Notes: a model not told the origin generated them from the sequence alone. DNA of 64,000 bases from Rhabdochromatium marinum (GCF_016583795.1 NZ_NRRS01000002.1:1-64000); one strand, 5' to 3'; shown: positions 34,167 through 44,510, counted from the first letter of the stretch. Program-made: numbers and translations.

Positions 34167-35609
34167 ATGAGCGCAGCCACTGAATACGATCATCTAGTCA
34201 GGTCAGAGTATGAGCACGGCTTTGTCACGGAGATCGAATCCGACACTCTACCGCCCGGCCTGGATGAGCAGGTCGTGGCCGCCATTTCCAAGCGTAAGGG
34301 TGAACCCGACTGGATGACCGACTGGCGCCTGAGTGCCTATGGCAAGTGGCTGAACATGCCAACGCCAGAGTGGGCGGCTGTACAGCATGCGCCCATCGAT
34401 TTTCAGGATATTTCCTATTACTCAGCGCCGAAAAAGAAAGAGGGGCCGAAAAGTCTCGATGAAGTCGATCCGGTGCTGCTGGAAACCTATCAGAAGCTGG
34501 GGATTCCCATTGAGGAGCAGATGGCACTGGCCGGCATCGCCGTCGATGCCGTCTTTGACAGCGTCTCTGTTGCCACCACCTTCCGCGACAAGCTCGCCGA
34601 AGCCGGCGTGATCTTCTGCTCCATTTCTGAAGCCATTAAGGACTACCCGGAGCTGGTCAGGAAGCACCTCGGCACTGTGGTGCCGCCGACGGATAACTTC
34701 TATGCCGGACTGAATTCAGCAGTCTTCACCGACGGCACCTTTGTCTATGTGCCCAAGCATACCCGCTGCCCGATGGAGCTGAGCACCTACTTTCGCATCA
34801 ACACCGCCAAAACCGGGCAATTCGAGCGCACCTTGATCATTGCCGACGAGGGCAGCTATGTCAGCTATCTGGAAGGCTGCACCGCTCCGCAGCGCGATGA
34901 CAACCAGCTGCATGCCGCCGTGGTAGAACTGATCGCGCTGGAAGGCGCTGAGATCAAATACTCCACGGTGCAAAACTGGTATCCCGGCGACGCGAACGGC
35001 AAGGGCGGCATTTACAACTTTGTCACCAAGCGCGGCGACTGTCGCGGCGCACGCTCCAAGATCAGCTGGACCCAGGTGGAAACCGGCTCAGCCATCACCT
35101 GGAAATACCCCAGCTGCATCCTGCGCGGTGATGACTCAGTTGGCGAGTTCTACTCCGTTGCCGTCACCAAGGGGCGCCAACAGGCCGATACCGGCACCAA
35201 AATGATTCACCTGGGGCGCAACACCCGCTCGACCATTGTTTCCAAGGGCATCTCAGCCCAGCATGGCCAGCAGTCTTATCGTGGCCTGGTGCGCATCGCT
35301 GGCAAGGCCGAGGGGGCACGCAATCACACCCAATGTGATTCGTTATTGATTGGCGATACCTGTGCGGCTCACACCTTCCCCTACATTGAGGTGAAGAATC
35401 CGAGCGCCAAGATGGAACACGAGGCCACCACCTCCAAGATCAGCGAGGATCAGCTGTTCTACTGCCGCTCGCGGGGGCTGAGCGAGGAGGATGCGGTGTC
35501 CATGATCGTCAATGGCTTCTGCAAGGAAGTCTTTAACGAACTGCCAATGGAATTCGCGGTCGAGGCGCAAAAGCTGCTCAGTATCAGCCTTGAGGGTGCA
35601 GTGGGCTAA
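34167..35609 (+). CDS. sufB: SufB, Fe-S cluster scaffold subunit
   Basis: A 480-residue scaffold of the SufBC2D complex. [17 protein letters not shown] and the beta-helix core with [34 protein letters not shown] and the C-terminal [21 protein letters not shown] are conserved. GGAG lies seven bases before the ATG. First gene of sufB-sufC-sufD; SufR or IscR does not precede it. Confidence 0.95.
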   Translation: MSAATEYDHLVRSEYEHGFVTEIESDTLPPGLDEQVVAAISKRKGEPDWMTDWRLSAYGKWLNMPTPEWAAVQHAPIDFQDISYYSAPKKKEGPKSLDEVDPVLLETYQKLGIPIEEQMALAGIAVDAVFDSVSVATTFRDKLAEAGVIFCSISEAIKDYPELVRKHLGTVVPPTDNFYAGLNSAVFTDGTFVYVPKHTRCPMELSTYFRINTAKTGQFERTLIIADEGSYVSYLEGCTAPQRDDNQLHAAVVELIALEGAEIKYSTVQNWYPGDANGKGGIYNFVTKRGDCRGARSKISWTQVETGSAITWKYPSCILRGDDSVGEFYSVAVTKGRQQADTGTKMIHLGRNTRSTIVSKGISAQHGQQSYRGLVRIAGKAEGARNHTQCDSLLIGDTCAAHTFPYIEVKNPSAKMEHEATTSKISEDQLFYCRSRGLSEEDAVSMIVNGFCKEVFNELPMEFAVEAQKLLSISLEGAVG

Positions 35610-35679
35610 AGCCCACGCTCAGGTTAAGCGTCGCACCTGCACATCAAACGGATTAAAAGATTTTTCTGGAGCCATCATC

Positions 35680-36432
35680 ATGCTGTCTGTGAAGGGCCTG
35701 AAGGCCAAAGTCGGTGACAAAGACATTCTCAAGGGTCTCGATCTGGAGGTCGGCCCGGGTGAGGTGCATGCCATCATGGGTCCCAACGGCTCGGGCAAGA
35801 GCACCTTTGCCCATGTGCTGTCGGGGCGCGAGGGCTATGAGGTCACCGCTGGCTCGGTTGACTTCAACGGCCAGGATTTGCTCGGTCTCGAACCTGAGGA
35901 ACGTGCCCAGCTCGGACTCTTTCTGGCCTTTCAGTATCCGGTGGAACTGCCGGGCGTGAACAACACCTATTTCCTCAAGTCTGCCGTCAATGCCATCCGC
36001 AAGGCGCGCGGTGATGACGAACTCGATGCGGTGTCCTTCCTGCGTCTGATGAAGGAACGCCTAAAAGTACTGCATCTCAATGACAGCCTGCTGAAGCGTC
36101 CGGTCAACTTTGGCTTTTCGGGCGGGGAGAAAAAGCGCAATGAAATCTTCCAGATGGCCATGCTGGAACCCAAGCTGGCAATTCTCGATGAGACCGACTC
36201 CGGCCTGGATATTGATGCCTTGCGCATTGTTGCCGCTGGCGTCAATGCGCTGCGCGGCCCCGAGCGCTCCATGCTGGTGGTGACTCACTATCAGCGCCTG
36301 CTGGACTACATTAAGCCTGACTATGTGCATGTCCTGGCACAGGGACGCATCATCCGCTCCGGCGGCAAGGAGCTGGCATTGGAACTGGAGGAAAAAGGTT
36401 ACAGCTGGATTACCGACGGGGAAGCAGCATGA
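35680..36432 (+). CDS. sufC: SufC, ATPase of the SufBCD complex
   Basis: A 250-residue ABC-type ATPase. Walker A GPNGSGKST, signature FSGGEKKR, Walker B LAILDETDSGLD, switch His in VVTHYQRLL. It drives conformational changes in SufBD during cluster assembly. ATG 35680 starts the family N-terminus MLSVKGLKAKV; the frame upstream lies within sufB. sufD overlaps by ATGA. Confidence 0.95.
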   Translation: MLSVKGLKAKVGDKDILKGLDLEVGPGEVHAIMGPNGSGKSTFAHVLSGREGYEVTAGSVDFNGQDLLGLEPEERAQLGLFLAFQYPVELPGVNNTYFLKSAVNAIRKARGDDELDAVSFLRLMKERLKVLHLNDSLLKRPVNFGFSGGEKKRNEIFQMAMLEPKLAILDETDSGLDIDALRIVAAGVNALRGPERSMLVVTHYQRLLDYIKPDYVHVLAQGRIIRSGGKELALELEEKGYSWITDGEAA

Positions 36433-37772
36433 GTGCAGCGGCGTTGACAACACGGCCCCCCGATCCGGCGCTGCTGGCCTGGCTGGGCCAGGCCGGTGAG
36501 CCGCCCACCAGTGCAGATGAACCGGCCTGGCTGGCGGAGCTGCGTCACGACGCTGCTGCACGCGCCCCTGATCAGGGTATGCCGACGCAGAAGTCTGAGG
36601 GCTGGCGCTACACCGGTCTGAGCGCTTTGATCGAACAGGGGTTTAAGCCACAGCAGAAGCCGATCAGCGCCCTGCAATCCGAAGACCTGGACAAAGCCCT
36701 GATCGACGGCCTGGAGACCTATCGGCTGGTCATGGTCAATGGCCAATTCGAGCCGCGCCTGTCCCAGCTCGACGGCCTGCCCACGGGCGTGCACATTGGC
36801 GGACTGGCCGAGCTCATTGCTCAGGATCCAGACCGACTCGCCGGTCAGCTCGGCCAGATTGCTGGCGCGGGTCAGCATCTGTTCACCTCACTCAATACCG
36901 CCAACTTCGCCGATGGCCTGGTCATGCTGCTGGATGAACAGGTGCAACTGGACCGCCCGGTCGAGCTGCTGCATCTGTCCATCGGCTTGGATGAGCCGAG
37001 CGTGGCGCAACCACGCCATCTGGTGGTGCTGGCCGCTGGCGCCCAAGCGGAACTGATCGAGCGTTATCTGAGTTTTGACCAGGCGCCCTACTGCAACAAC
37101 GCTGTGGTTGAAATCCGCCTGGCCGAGCGGGCGCAGCTGCACCATTACCGGCTGCAACAGGAAAGCCCCAGCGCCTATCACCTCAGCGGCCTCTATCTGG
37201 AGCAGGCGGCGGCCAGCCGCTACCGGGGAATCAATATCGGTCTGGGGGCGACCTGGTCGCGCACCGATCTGGTCACGCGCTTTCTGGCTGAACAGGCCGA
37301 TTGCGGACTGCAAGGCTTGTACCTGGCCGGCGACCGGCAGCTGATCGACTATCACATGGATGTGCAGCACCAGGTGCCGCATTGCTCCAGCCGGGAAAAT
37401 TTCAAGGGCATTTTGCATGGCAAGGGTCGCGCCGTCTTTGACGGGCGCGTGTATGTGGCCCGTGATGCACAGCACACCGATGCCGCCATGTCCAACCGGA
37501 ATCTGATCTTATCACCCAATGCCGAGGTCGATACTAAGCCGCAGCTTGAAATCTATGCCGATGATGTCAAATGCAGCCATGGCACCACGGTTGGGCAGTT
37601 GGAGCCTGAAATGCTGTTTTACCTGCGCTCGCGCGGTATCTCGGCACCGCTGGCCCAACGCATGCTGTGCCTGGGCTTTGCCGGGGAGATCATCGACGCC
37701 CTCGGCCCCGAGCCGTTGCGCGAGCAAGTGACCGAGGCCGTCGGCCAACGGCTGGAGCAGTCACCACTGTGA
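36429..37772 (+). CDS. sufD: SufD, Fe-S assembly subunit
   Basis: A 447-residue partner of SufB. SEGWRYTGLSAL, HCSSRENFKGILHGKGRAVFDGRVYVARDAQHTDA and the FYLRSRGISAPLAQRML segment are the family hallmarks. Overlaps sufC by ATGA. Confidence 0.95.
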   Translation: MSAAALTTRPPDPALLAWLGQAGEPPTSADEPAWLAELRHDAAARAPDQGMPTQKSEGWRYTGLSALIEQGFKPQQKPISALQSEDLDKALIDGLETYRLVMVNGQFEPRLSQLDGLPTGVHIGGLAELIAQDPDRLAGQLGQIAGAGQHLFTSLNTANFADGLVMLLDEQVQLDRPVELLHLSIGLDEPSVAQPRHLVVLAAGAQAELIERYLSFDQAPYCNNAVVEIRLAERAQLHHYRLQQESPSAYHLSGLYLEQAAASRYRGINIGLGATWSRTDLVTRFLAEQADCGLQGLYLAGDRQLIDYHMDVQHQVPHCSSRENFKGILHGKGRAVFDGRVYVARDAQHTDAAMSNRNLILSPNAEVDTKPQLEIYADDVKCSHGTTVGQLEPEMLFYLRSRGISAPLAQRMLCLGFAGEIIDALGPEPLREQVTEAVGQRLEQSPL

Positions 37773-37827
37773 AGCGACTATCCACCAGGCAAGTGCATTT
37801 CGTTGTATTCGTGGGGAGTTTAGGGCA

Positions 37828-38265
37828 ATGAACAGACTGGCGCGATTCGCTGGCTTCGGCCGCAACCAACAATCGACGGACTCAAGCGACGCTGCGGCGA
37901 CTGATGTTAAGGCAGCGGATGATGCATCCACCGATCAATACCCGGTCGAGCGGATGGACGCCGAAGAGCTACGCGAGCCGATTATCGCCTCGCTGCGCCA
38001 AGTCCATGACCCGGAAATCCCGGTCAACATCTACGACCTGGGGCTGATCTACAACATCGACATTGCCACCAATGGCGATGTCGATGTTGACATGACCCTG
38101 ACCGCACCGGGCTGTCCGGTTGCCGGCATGATGCCCATGATGGTCAAGAATGCCGTCGAGAAGGTCGAAGGCGTCGGCCAGGTTCAGGTGGAGCTGGTCT
38201 GGGATCCCCCCTGGACTCAGGACAACATGTCCGAGGAAGCACTGCTGCAACTCGGCATGATGTGA
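37828..38265 (+). CDS. sufT: SufT/DUF59 (MIP18-family) Fe-S maturation protein
   Basis: A 145-residue protein with a disordered start (1-45) and a DUF59 domain: LRQVHDPEIPVNIYDLGLIY, LTAPGCPVAG with the reactive Cys, and VELVWDPPWTQDNMSEEA. SufT proteins help load Fe-S clusters onto targets. It lies 55 bases after sufD; sufS, sufE/U and sufA are not adjacent. Confidence 0.85.
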   Translation: MNRLARFAGFGRNQQSTDSSDAAATDVKAADDASTDQYPVERMDAEELREPIIASLRQVHDPEIPVNIYDLGLIYNIDIATNGDVDVDMTLTAPGCPVAGMMPMMVKNAVEKVEGVGQVQVELVWDPPWTQDNMSEEALLQLGMM

Positions 38266-38271
38266 GCCTGC

Positions 38272-38286
38272 CCGCCCATTGGGCGG
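38272..38286. terminator. GC hairpin between sufT and the convergent reductase gene
   Basis: CCGCCC-ATT-GGGCGG between two convergent stop codons. It lacks a T-run, so terminator function is tentative. Confidence 0.35.
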
Positions 38287-38326
38287 TTGGTCGGTCGGGC
38301 CCCGGGCACCTCAGTGATCTGGCACC

Positions 38327-39442
38327 TCAGCGGTCCAGGCTCGGGTAGTCGGTATACCCCTCGGCACCACCGCCGTAGAAGGTATCCGGGTTCGGTTCGT
38401 TGTAGGGACCGTTGCGGCGAATGCGCTCCGGCAAATCCGGATTGGCCAGGAACAAGCGGCCGAAGGAAATGCAATCGCCGTCTCCGGCCGCCAGGGCGGC
38501 ACGCGCTCGCTCCGGTGTGTAGCCCCCGTTGAGCATCAGAATCCCGTCGAAACGCGCGCGGGTGAACGCCAGCATCGACTCCATACGCGGCTCGGCGCCG
38601 GCCATCACATCGGTATCCGCGATCTCCAGCAGCGCAATGCTCAAGCGGCTGAGATGATCGGTGACATGGCCAAAGGTCTCCGCCGGATCAGCATCCGCCA
38701 TCCCGTTGAGGTTAAACAGCGGCGAGAGGCGCACACTCACCTGACCAGCTGGAACCTCGGCCAACACCGCGTCCATCACCTCGAACAACAACCGACAGCG
38801 ATTCGACAGGCTGCCGCCATAGCCGTCAGTCCGGTGGTTGGTGTTGCTGGCCAGAAATTGATGCAGCAGATAACCATTGGCACTGTGCACCTGCACGCCA
38901 TCGAAACCGGCACGCATGGCCCGTCGCGCCGCCTGGGCGTAATCGTCGATGGTGGACTTAATCTCGGCCGCCGTCATCTCCTGCGGCGGTGACACCGGCG
39001 TGCGCCCGCCGCGTCCTTCGGCATCGACCGTAAACACCTGACAGCTGTCGCACGGGAGCGCTGAGGGTGCGCGCGGCGCCTCCCCCGGATGCAGGGACTC
39101 GTGCGACATCCGCCCGCAATGCCACAGTTGTAGCAGCATGCGCCCGCCGGCGGCATGCACGGCATCCGTTACCAGGCGCCAGCCAGCGACCTGCTCATCG
39201 GTAAAAATCCCCGGCGTCAGCGCATAGCCAGTACCAATTTGGGAAATATTGGTCGCTTCGGACAAGATCAGCCCCGCACCAGCGCGCTGCACATAGTAAT
39301 CGGCATTCAGCTGCCCGGGAACATTACCCGGCTGCCCGGCACGCGAGCGCGTCAAGGGCGCCAAAACAATACGATTAGGCAGCTCAAAAGCTCCGGCAGT
39401 CAGCGGGGCAAACAACGGATCATCATTGGTGGTTGCAGACAT
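38327..39442 (-). CDS. old yellow enzyme-family alkene reductase
   Basis: A 371-residue FMN-dependent NAD(P)H oxidoreductase. LFAPLTAGAFELPNRIVLAPLTRSRA, LQLWHCGRMSH, DGVQVHSANGYLLHQFL and FGRLFLANPDLPERI are typical of the NemA/XenA class; the HxxN pair of the classical OYE substrate site is in the HSANGYL segment. Substrates are probably electrophilic alkenes or nitro compounds. Convergent with sufT. Confidence 0.9.
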   Translation of the reverse strand: MSATTNDDPLFAPLTAGAFELPNRIVLAPLTRSRAGQPGNVPGQLNADYYVQRAGAGLILSEATNISQIGTGYALTPGIFTDEQVAGWRLVTDAVHAAGGRMLLQLWHCGRMSHESLHPGEAPRAPSALPCDSCQVFTVDAEGRGGRTPVSPPQEMTAAEIKSTIDDYAQAARRAMRAGFDGVQVHSANGYLLHQFLASNTNHRTDGYGGSLSNRCRLLFEVMDAVLAEVPAGQVSVRLSPLFNLNGMADADPAETFGHVTDHLSRLSIALLEIADTDVMAGAEPRMESMLAFTRARFDGILMLNGGYTPERARAALAAGDGDCISFGRLFLANPDLPERIRRNGPYNEPNPDTFYGGGAEGYTDYPSLDR

Positions 39443-39482
39443 AGGTGTATTTCCTTCGGTGGGCTAGCCAGCAGCGAACTGC

Positions 39483-39927
39483 GCCGGGCGAGATGCACTT
39501 TGGCTCGAATGGACGCGCGAACGGAAGCACATCGATCTCAAGAACGGTGTCATCACCTTCGAGATCGAACGAGAAAGGGTAGATGAGGGGACAGTGGAAC
39601 GGCAAGCTCGGACAAGTGCTACTCAACCAAAAGGTGCGAGCCGCCATCCTGTCACGAGCCAAAATCTGTGCAACTTACTGCCCAAGCCGTTGGGGCCGGA
39701 CTTGGCGATGTGCATCCGCACAATCTTCGCCAAACCTTTGGGAACTGGTTTGTGCAAGCGGAGTTGGAATTGAACGAGTTTCCGAGCTACTCAGGCACAG
39801 CAATGTGAATAGCATCGTCAGGGTCTATGCTCGTCTCAGACCCAATATCTCGGAGGTTCAAGACATGGGACCCGATTTTTCACGCGAACCGCGTAGGAGG
39901 CGCATGCAAAATGACGCGACCCCCTGA
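39483..39927 (+). pseudogene. decayed tyrosine-recombinase (phage-type integrase) C-terminus
   Basis: Three reading frames each carry a piece of an integrase catalytic domain. One gives ALWLEWTRERKHIDLKNGVITF from 39495, another gives VHPHNLRQTFGNWFVQAELELNEF around 39709-39782, and a third gives GVGIERVSELLRHSNVNSIVRVYARL from 39757. The HxxR, HS and final Tyr (RVYARL) are all recognisable but split by at least two frameshifts. The N-terminal half is missing. It ends a few bases from the 3' end of tRNA-Pro, a common integration site. Confidence 0.75.
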
Positions 39928-39934
39928 ATTGTTA

Positions 39935-40011
39935 TGGTCGGGGTGAGAGGATTCGAACCTCCGGCCCCTGCCTCCCGAAGGCAGTGCTCTACCAGGCTGA
40001 GCTACACCCCG
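39935..40011 (-). tRNA. tRNA-Pro (CGG anticodon)
   Basis: Minus-strand cloverleaf: acceptor CGGGGTG pairs with CACCCCG, anticodon stem CTGCC/GGCAG with loop TTCGGGA (anticodon CGG), T arm GGTTCGAATCC. The discriminator A and CCA are encoded. It reads CCG codons. Confidence 0.95.
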
Positions 40012-40098
40012 ATATTGTGACTGTTTGCTTTGCAGCAACCAGTATTGAACGATCAACCAATCAACTCATTAATCCATCGATCAATTAACCCAAACAGA

Positions 40099-41067
40099 TC
40101 AATAGGTTCGACTGACGGCGAAATCTGCTGTGGTCATCAGTGACTGGCGGCTGTCGGTCTCGGGCAGGATCGCGAGTGCGTCTTTGGCGGACTGCGCATG
40201 AGACCGTGCAAGTGCGACAGTATACTCCAGTGCTTCGGTTGCGACAATGGTTGCGCCAACTTGGTCCATTTGCTCGCGACCGCCGGATTCGATGGCCTGG
40301 CGCAGGATGTTGCGTTGTTGCTCGGTGCCGACTTCCATGGCGCGGATGACCGGCAGGGTGGGTTTGCCCTCGGCGAGGTCGTCACCGATGTTTTTACCGA
40401 TGGTTTCCTGATCTGAGCCGTAGTCGAGGGCATCGTCGACGAGCTGGAAGGCGATGCCGAGATGCAGGCCATAGGCGGCCAGGGCTGCTTCGGTTTCGCT
40501 TGGCGTTTCGGCGAGTACCGCGCCCAGACGCGCACCAGCCTCGAACAGGGTGGCGGTCTTGCGCTGAATGACTTCCATATAGCGCGCTTCGGTAGTGTCC
40601 GGGTCGTGGGTGTTGAGCAGCTGCAGGACTTCGCCTTCAGAGATGCGGTTGGTGGCGTGGGCCAGCACATCCATCACGCGCATCTGCCCGACATCGACCA
40701 TCATCTCGAAGGCACGCGAGTAGAGGAAATCGCCCACCAGCACGCTGGCCTCGTTGCCCCAGACGGCGTTGGCGGTCTCGCGGTTGCGGCGCAGCTCGGA
40801 GCCATCGACGACATCATCGTGCAATAGAGTAGCGGTGTGGATGAACTCGACAATGGCGGCCATGTCGATGTGGCGTTCGCCGGCGTAGGCGCAGGCGCGC
40901 GCAGCGAGCAGCACAATGAGGGGGCGCAGGCGTTTGCCGCCACTGCCGACGATGTAATGGCCAATCTGGTTGATAAGTACGACTTCAGATTGCAGGCGAT
41001 GCAAAATCAACGCATCGACGGCGATAAGGTCATCCCGAACCGGGGCCCGAATACTGGAAAGATCCAT
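40099..41067 (-). CDS. ispB: octaprenyl diphosphate synthase (IspB-like)
   Basis: A 322-residue trans-prenyltransferase that makes the ubiquinone side chain. First Asp-rich motif LLHDDVVDGS, second LVDDALDYGSD, with GGKRLRP near the N-terminus. ATG 41067 starts MDLSSIRAPV, as in the family; a longer frame to 41130 is unlikely. Chain length is inferred. It pairs functionally with ubiD. Confidence 0.9.
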   Translation of the reverse strand: MDLSSIRAPVRDDLIAVDALILHRLQSEVVLINQIGHYIVGSGGKRLRPLIVLLAARACAYAGERHIDMAAIVEFIHTATLLHDDVVDGSELRRNRETANAVWGNEASVLVGDFLYSRAFEMMVDVGQMRVMDVLAHATNRISEGEVLQLLNTHDPDTTEARYMEVIQRKTATLFEAGARLGAVLAETPSETEAALAAYGLHLGIAFQLVDDALDYGSDQETIGKNIGDDLAEGKPTLPVIRAMEVGTEQQRNILRQAIESGGREQMDQVGATIVATEALEYTVALARSHAQSAKDALAILPETDSRQSLMTTADFAVSRTY

Positions 41068-41144
41068 TGAAAAAATAACGCTCGTGATAATACCGCGAAG
41101 GATGCTAGGTGCGGGCGCCGATACTGTCAAGCAAGCGTTTGGGT

Positions 41145-41546
41145 TTAAGCATGAGCGCCGGTGGCCGTTTTGTCATCATCGCCCAGCACCGAGCGAGTGA
41201 TGTGAATGATTTGCTGGCGCTCCAGAGGTTTGCGCAGCAACTCAAAGCTCAGGCCATTTTTGCGCACCGCCGAGAGGTCATCCAGAAACTCACGATGGAA
41301 GGCGGTGGCAATATAGATGAGCTGCTCGGGCTTGGCCGCACGGATACGCTGAAGGGTTTCGACGCCGTTGATGCCGGGCATGCGCAGATCCAGATAAATC
41401 AGATCGAAATCCTCCTGGAGCGCGCGCTCAACGCCTTGCTCTCCACAATCCGCCGTAGCGACTTGATAAGGCGTGCTGCGCAAGGCAAGCGAGAATGCCT
41501 GCCGCACAGCCGAATCGTCGTCAATGATAAGGATTTTTTTTGCCAT
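41145..41546 (-). CDS. single-domain response regulator
   Basis: A 133-residue receiver without output domain: IIDDDSA acidic pocket, phosphorylated Asp in LIYLDLRMPG, Thr in ATAF and Lys in LLRKPL. It lies 16 bases downstream of a hybrid-like sensor kinase and probably accepts its phosphate. May signal by protein contact, or as a partner of the HD-GYP protein. Confidence 0.85.
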   Translation of the reverse strand: MAKKILIIDDDSAVRQAFSLALRSTPYQVATADCGEQGVERALQEDFDLIYLDLRMPGINGVETLQRIRAAKPEQLIYIATAFHREFLDDLSAVRKNGLSFELLRKPLERQQIIHITRSVLGDDDKTATGAHA

Positions 41547-41562
41547 GAAGCGTGATGCACAA

Positions 41563-44505
41563 TCAAGCGGATGATGTTGGATGCGGCGGCTGGATCGCGG
41601 TTGGCGCGGGTTGCGGTGAGGTGTCCGGCAAGCGAGCAGTCACCCGGGTCCCCTGACCTTCCAGACTGGCAAAGTCTAGCGTACCACCATGATCGGTAAT
41701 GATCGACCAACTTGTTGAGAGCCCCAGACCGGTGCCCTGACCGGTCGGCTTGGTGGTGAAAAAGGGCTCGAATACGCGCTGTTGAATCTCTTTGGGCACT
41801 CCTGGACCGGTGTCGCTGATTTCCAGTGCCACCTGGCCATCCTGGCGCGACAAGCGGAGACTGATGCGTCGCTCTGGGCTCCCGGCGACAGCATCGACCG
41901 CATTGCCAACCAAGTTGGTCACCACTTGCTCAAAGCGTTCCGGCTGCAAGCGTAACCGCTGGAGCTGTGGATCGCAGTTAACGTCGAGCTGGATGCCAGC
42001 CTTGGTCAAGCGATAATCAAACAAACGCAGCACACGCGCGATAATGGGCTGCGGGTCGATCTCGCAAAACACATGCATATCCACGCCACGCTGGCGCGAG
42101 AAGGCCAGCAGTTCGCGCACGATGTTAATACAGCGGCGCGTTTGCTGTTCGGCATCCCTGAGGACCCCACGGCGTTCCTCATCGCTCAGATGTTCTTCAA
42201 TACAGAACTGTATGCCATTGATAACCCCCATCAGTGGGTTATTGAGCTCATGCGCCAAGCCAGCGGTGAGCTGCCCCAGGGAACTGAGTTTTTCCAGTTG
42301 CAGAACCTGCTGATCATGGTTTTTCTGCGCAGTGATGTCGGAAGCGATCTCAAAGCGCACCCGGCGCCCATCCCACCAGTTGAGCAGTTTGTCGGCGCAG
42401 CGATACCAGCGACCTGTATGTGAATCGTGAAATTGCCACACATGACTGTTGCCCGCGTCGTGCAGCCGCAAGCTGGGCTTGTTGCAAAAAGCACAGGGAC
42501 TGTCATGGCCATGCATGAATTGATGACAGCGCTGGCCGGAGAAGTCGCGCACGCCCGGTTGCACAAAGCTGTCGTTGGCATAGATCAGCTCGTAGGTGTC
42601 CAGGTCGGACACATAGATGATGGCGTCAATGCCGTCAAACAGAGTGCGCAGTTGGGCACGTTCCTGCTCCAAAGCTTGTTGGAAACCTTTACGCTCGGTG
42701 ATGTCACGCAGGAACGCATAGAGGCGTCCTCCCTGAAGATGACTGAAGCTGGCGCTGATTTCGAGGTAGGCCAGGCTGCCGTCCTTGCAGCGGTGGGCGG
42801 TTTCAAAATACTCACTGCCCCCTTGGATGATCATCCGTGCGATGCGGGCATCCACGAGCGATTGGTCCTCATAAACTTCCACAGCCGTGATCGGCTGACC
42901 AATGAGTTCTTCGCGTGCATAGCCAGTCAAGCGGCAATACCCCTGGTTGACCCCCAGCAAGCGGCCGCTGAGGTCAAGAATCCAGAAGCCATCCATGCAG
43001 GTGTTGAGCAGCACATCGTAGAGCTGTTCGGCCTCCTGGCGATCGCGCATGTCATCGACTTGAATCAGTAAATGCTTTAAGGACGCATCGGCTTGGCGGA
43101 TCGCGTGCAGCGCCAGGCGCACCGGCAAGGCGCTGCCATCGGCCCGCAGCAATCGAACTTCCTGCCTTGACACTTTTCGTTTGTCATGCCGCAATTGCTC
43201 AAAGGCTTCCATGACGGCCGCGCGATCCTCAGGGAAAAAGAGTTCGCGACACGGCTGTCCGCACAGGGCGTGCGGCTGACAACCGATCAATTCAGCAAGT
43301 GCCGGATTAATCCGTTGCCATTGCAAGCTGTGGGTAGCCACGCCCATTCCGGAGAAAGCGTCGTTGAAGAAGATGTCCAGTTGACTGTCGCTCTCGCGCA
43401 GAGCCTCAAGCAGTTTGCGCCGCTCGCGCTCGCCCTGGTAGCGACGCAGATACTCCTGGTTGCGATGGCGCAGGGTCAGCAAATGATTGGCAGCGATCAG
43501 TGTGCTGATCACCGCGAGGATCATGACACTCAGGATCAGCAGGGTACGGTAGGTGGAGCCAAGCAGGCGGTCCACCGGCGCCTCGGTCACCAGCAGCCAG
43601 TGGCTGCCAGGCACGTTAGCTGCAACAGCGAAGGCATGACGACCACCCCAATCGGTCAATTCGAGCATGAACACTGTGGCTCTGAGCGCGGAATGCCCGC
43701 TGAGATCGGCGCCAAAGGTCTGTTCTGCCGCGCCGCTTAGTGCGTTGTGCAATGGGTGGGGGCCGGCCAGCAGGCGCGGGTGTTCTGTGCTGGTATCAAT
43801 GAGCCAGCTTTTACCGCCAATGTCATACAGGGAGTGTTTACCAAGCAGCGGAAACAGCGTCCGATGCGGGCGTTGGCCCAGAACCAGCAAGCCAATCAGC
43901 TGGCCTGGCGACTCGGGATTGCTCAGCGGTAGCATGACGGCAATATGCAATGCGTCTTGACGGGTCTGCTGCAAGCCTTGCCCCTCGGCGCTGTAGGGGT
44001 AGATTTCCGTCAGCTGCACCTGCCGTGATTGAACCACCTGCTCCATAACCGCTTTGGATGGTATGGGAATTTCCGGCTCGGTTCCGGGCCAGGCCAGACC
44101 GGGGATGGGTTGCAGATCGGGCGTGAAAAACCGCACATCGCTCCAGCTGTGGCGATTGCGCTGGCTGCGTGCCCAGACCGCGAGATCGGCCCGAGCCTTG
44201 GGATTGCCGGCGCGCACGGCCAGAAAGGCACGCGCGAGCAGCGGATCCCGGGCTAGGGTGGCGGCCGCCTCCAGCTGCGTTTGACGCCACAGACTGAAGT
44301 CTTCAACCAGGGAGGTGTTGATCTGCTGCAGTCGGGTTTCAGCCTGCTGACGCGCTTGGCGCATCAGCCATTGGTAGGCTGTGGCCGCAATGGCGAGGGT
44401 CAGCAGAATCAGCCCAACCAAAATCGCAATCCGCAGCGGATAGGCCAAGGGAGCCTCAGCCTCGGCAACCGAGCCCGGGTTGAATCTATTCTCGGGTCGG
44501 CGCAT
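41563..44505 (-). CDS. large membrane sensor histidine kinase with three PAS domains
   Basis: A 980-residue kinase. Helices at about 22-45 and 320-342 flank a periplasmic dCache-like domain. Three PAS regions follow (about 375-490, 495-615, 620-720; the third contains PCAFCNKPS, a Cys pair). HisKA has H752 in LAHELNNPLMGVINGI and the HATPase domain ends with GQGTGLGLSTS. The HExxN motif class resembles NtrB/ThiS-type kinases. Signal unknown. The middle gene of HD-GYP, kinase, receiver. Confidence 0.9.
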   Translation of the reverse strand: MRRPENRFNPGSVAEAEAPLAYPLRIAILVGLILLTLAIAATAYQWLMRQARQQAETRLQQINTSLVEDFSLWRQTQLEAAATLARDPLLARAFLAVRAGNPKARADLAVWARSQRNRHSWSDVRFFTPDLQPIPGLAWPGTEPEIPIPSKAVMEQVVQSRQVQLTEIYPYSAEGQGLQQTRQDALHIAVMLPLSNPESPGQLIGLLVLGQRPHRTLFPLLGKHSLYDIGGKSWLIDTSTEHPRLLAGPHPLHNALSGAAEQTFGADLSGHSALRATVFMLELTDWGGRHAFAVAANVPGSHWLLVTEAPVDRLLGSTYRTLLILSVMILAVISTLIAANHLLTLRHRNQEYLRRYQGERERRKLLEALRESDSQLDIFFNDAFSGMGVATHSLQWQRINPALAELIGCQPHALCGQPCRELFFPEDRAAVMEAFEQLRHDKRKVSRQEVRLLRADGSALPVRLALHAIRQADASLKHLLIQVDDMRDRQEAEQLYDVLLNTCMDGFWILDLSGRLLGVNQGYCRLTGYAREELIGQPITAVEVYEDQSLVDARIARMIIQGGSEYFETAHRCKDGSLAYLEISASFSHLQGGRLYAFLRDITERKGFQQALEQERAQLRTLFDGIDAIIYVSDLDTYELIYANDSFVQPGVRDFSGQRCHQFMHGHDSPCAFCNKPSLRLHDAGNSHVWQFHDSHTGRWYRCADKLLNWWDGRRVRFEIASDITAQKNHDQQVLQLEKLSSLGQLTAGLAHELNNPLMGVINGIQFCIEEHLSDEERRGVLRDAEQQTRRCINIVRELLAFSRQRGVDMHVFCEIDPQPIIARVLRLFDYRLTKAGIQLDVNCDPQLQRLRLQPERFEQVVTNLVGNAVDAVAGSPERRISLRLSRQDGQVALEISDTGPGVPKEIQQRVFEPFFTTKPTGQGTGLGLSTSWSIITDHGGTLDFASLEGQGTRVTARLPDTSPQPAPTAIQPPHPTSSA

Positions 44506-44510
44506 GGCCT

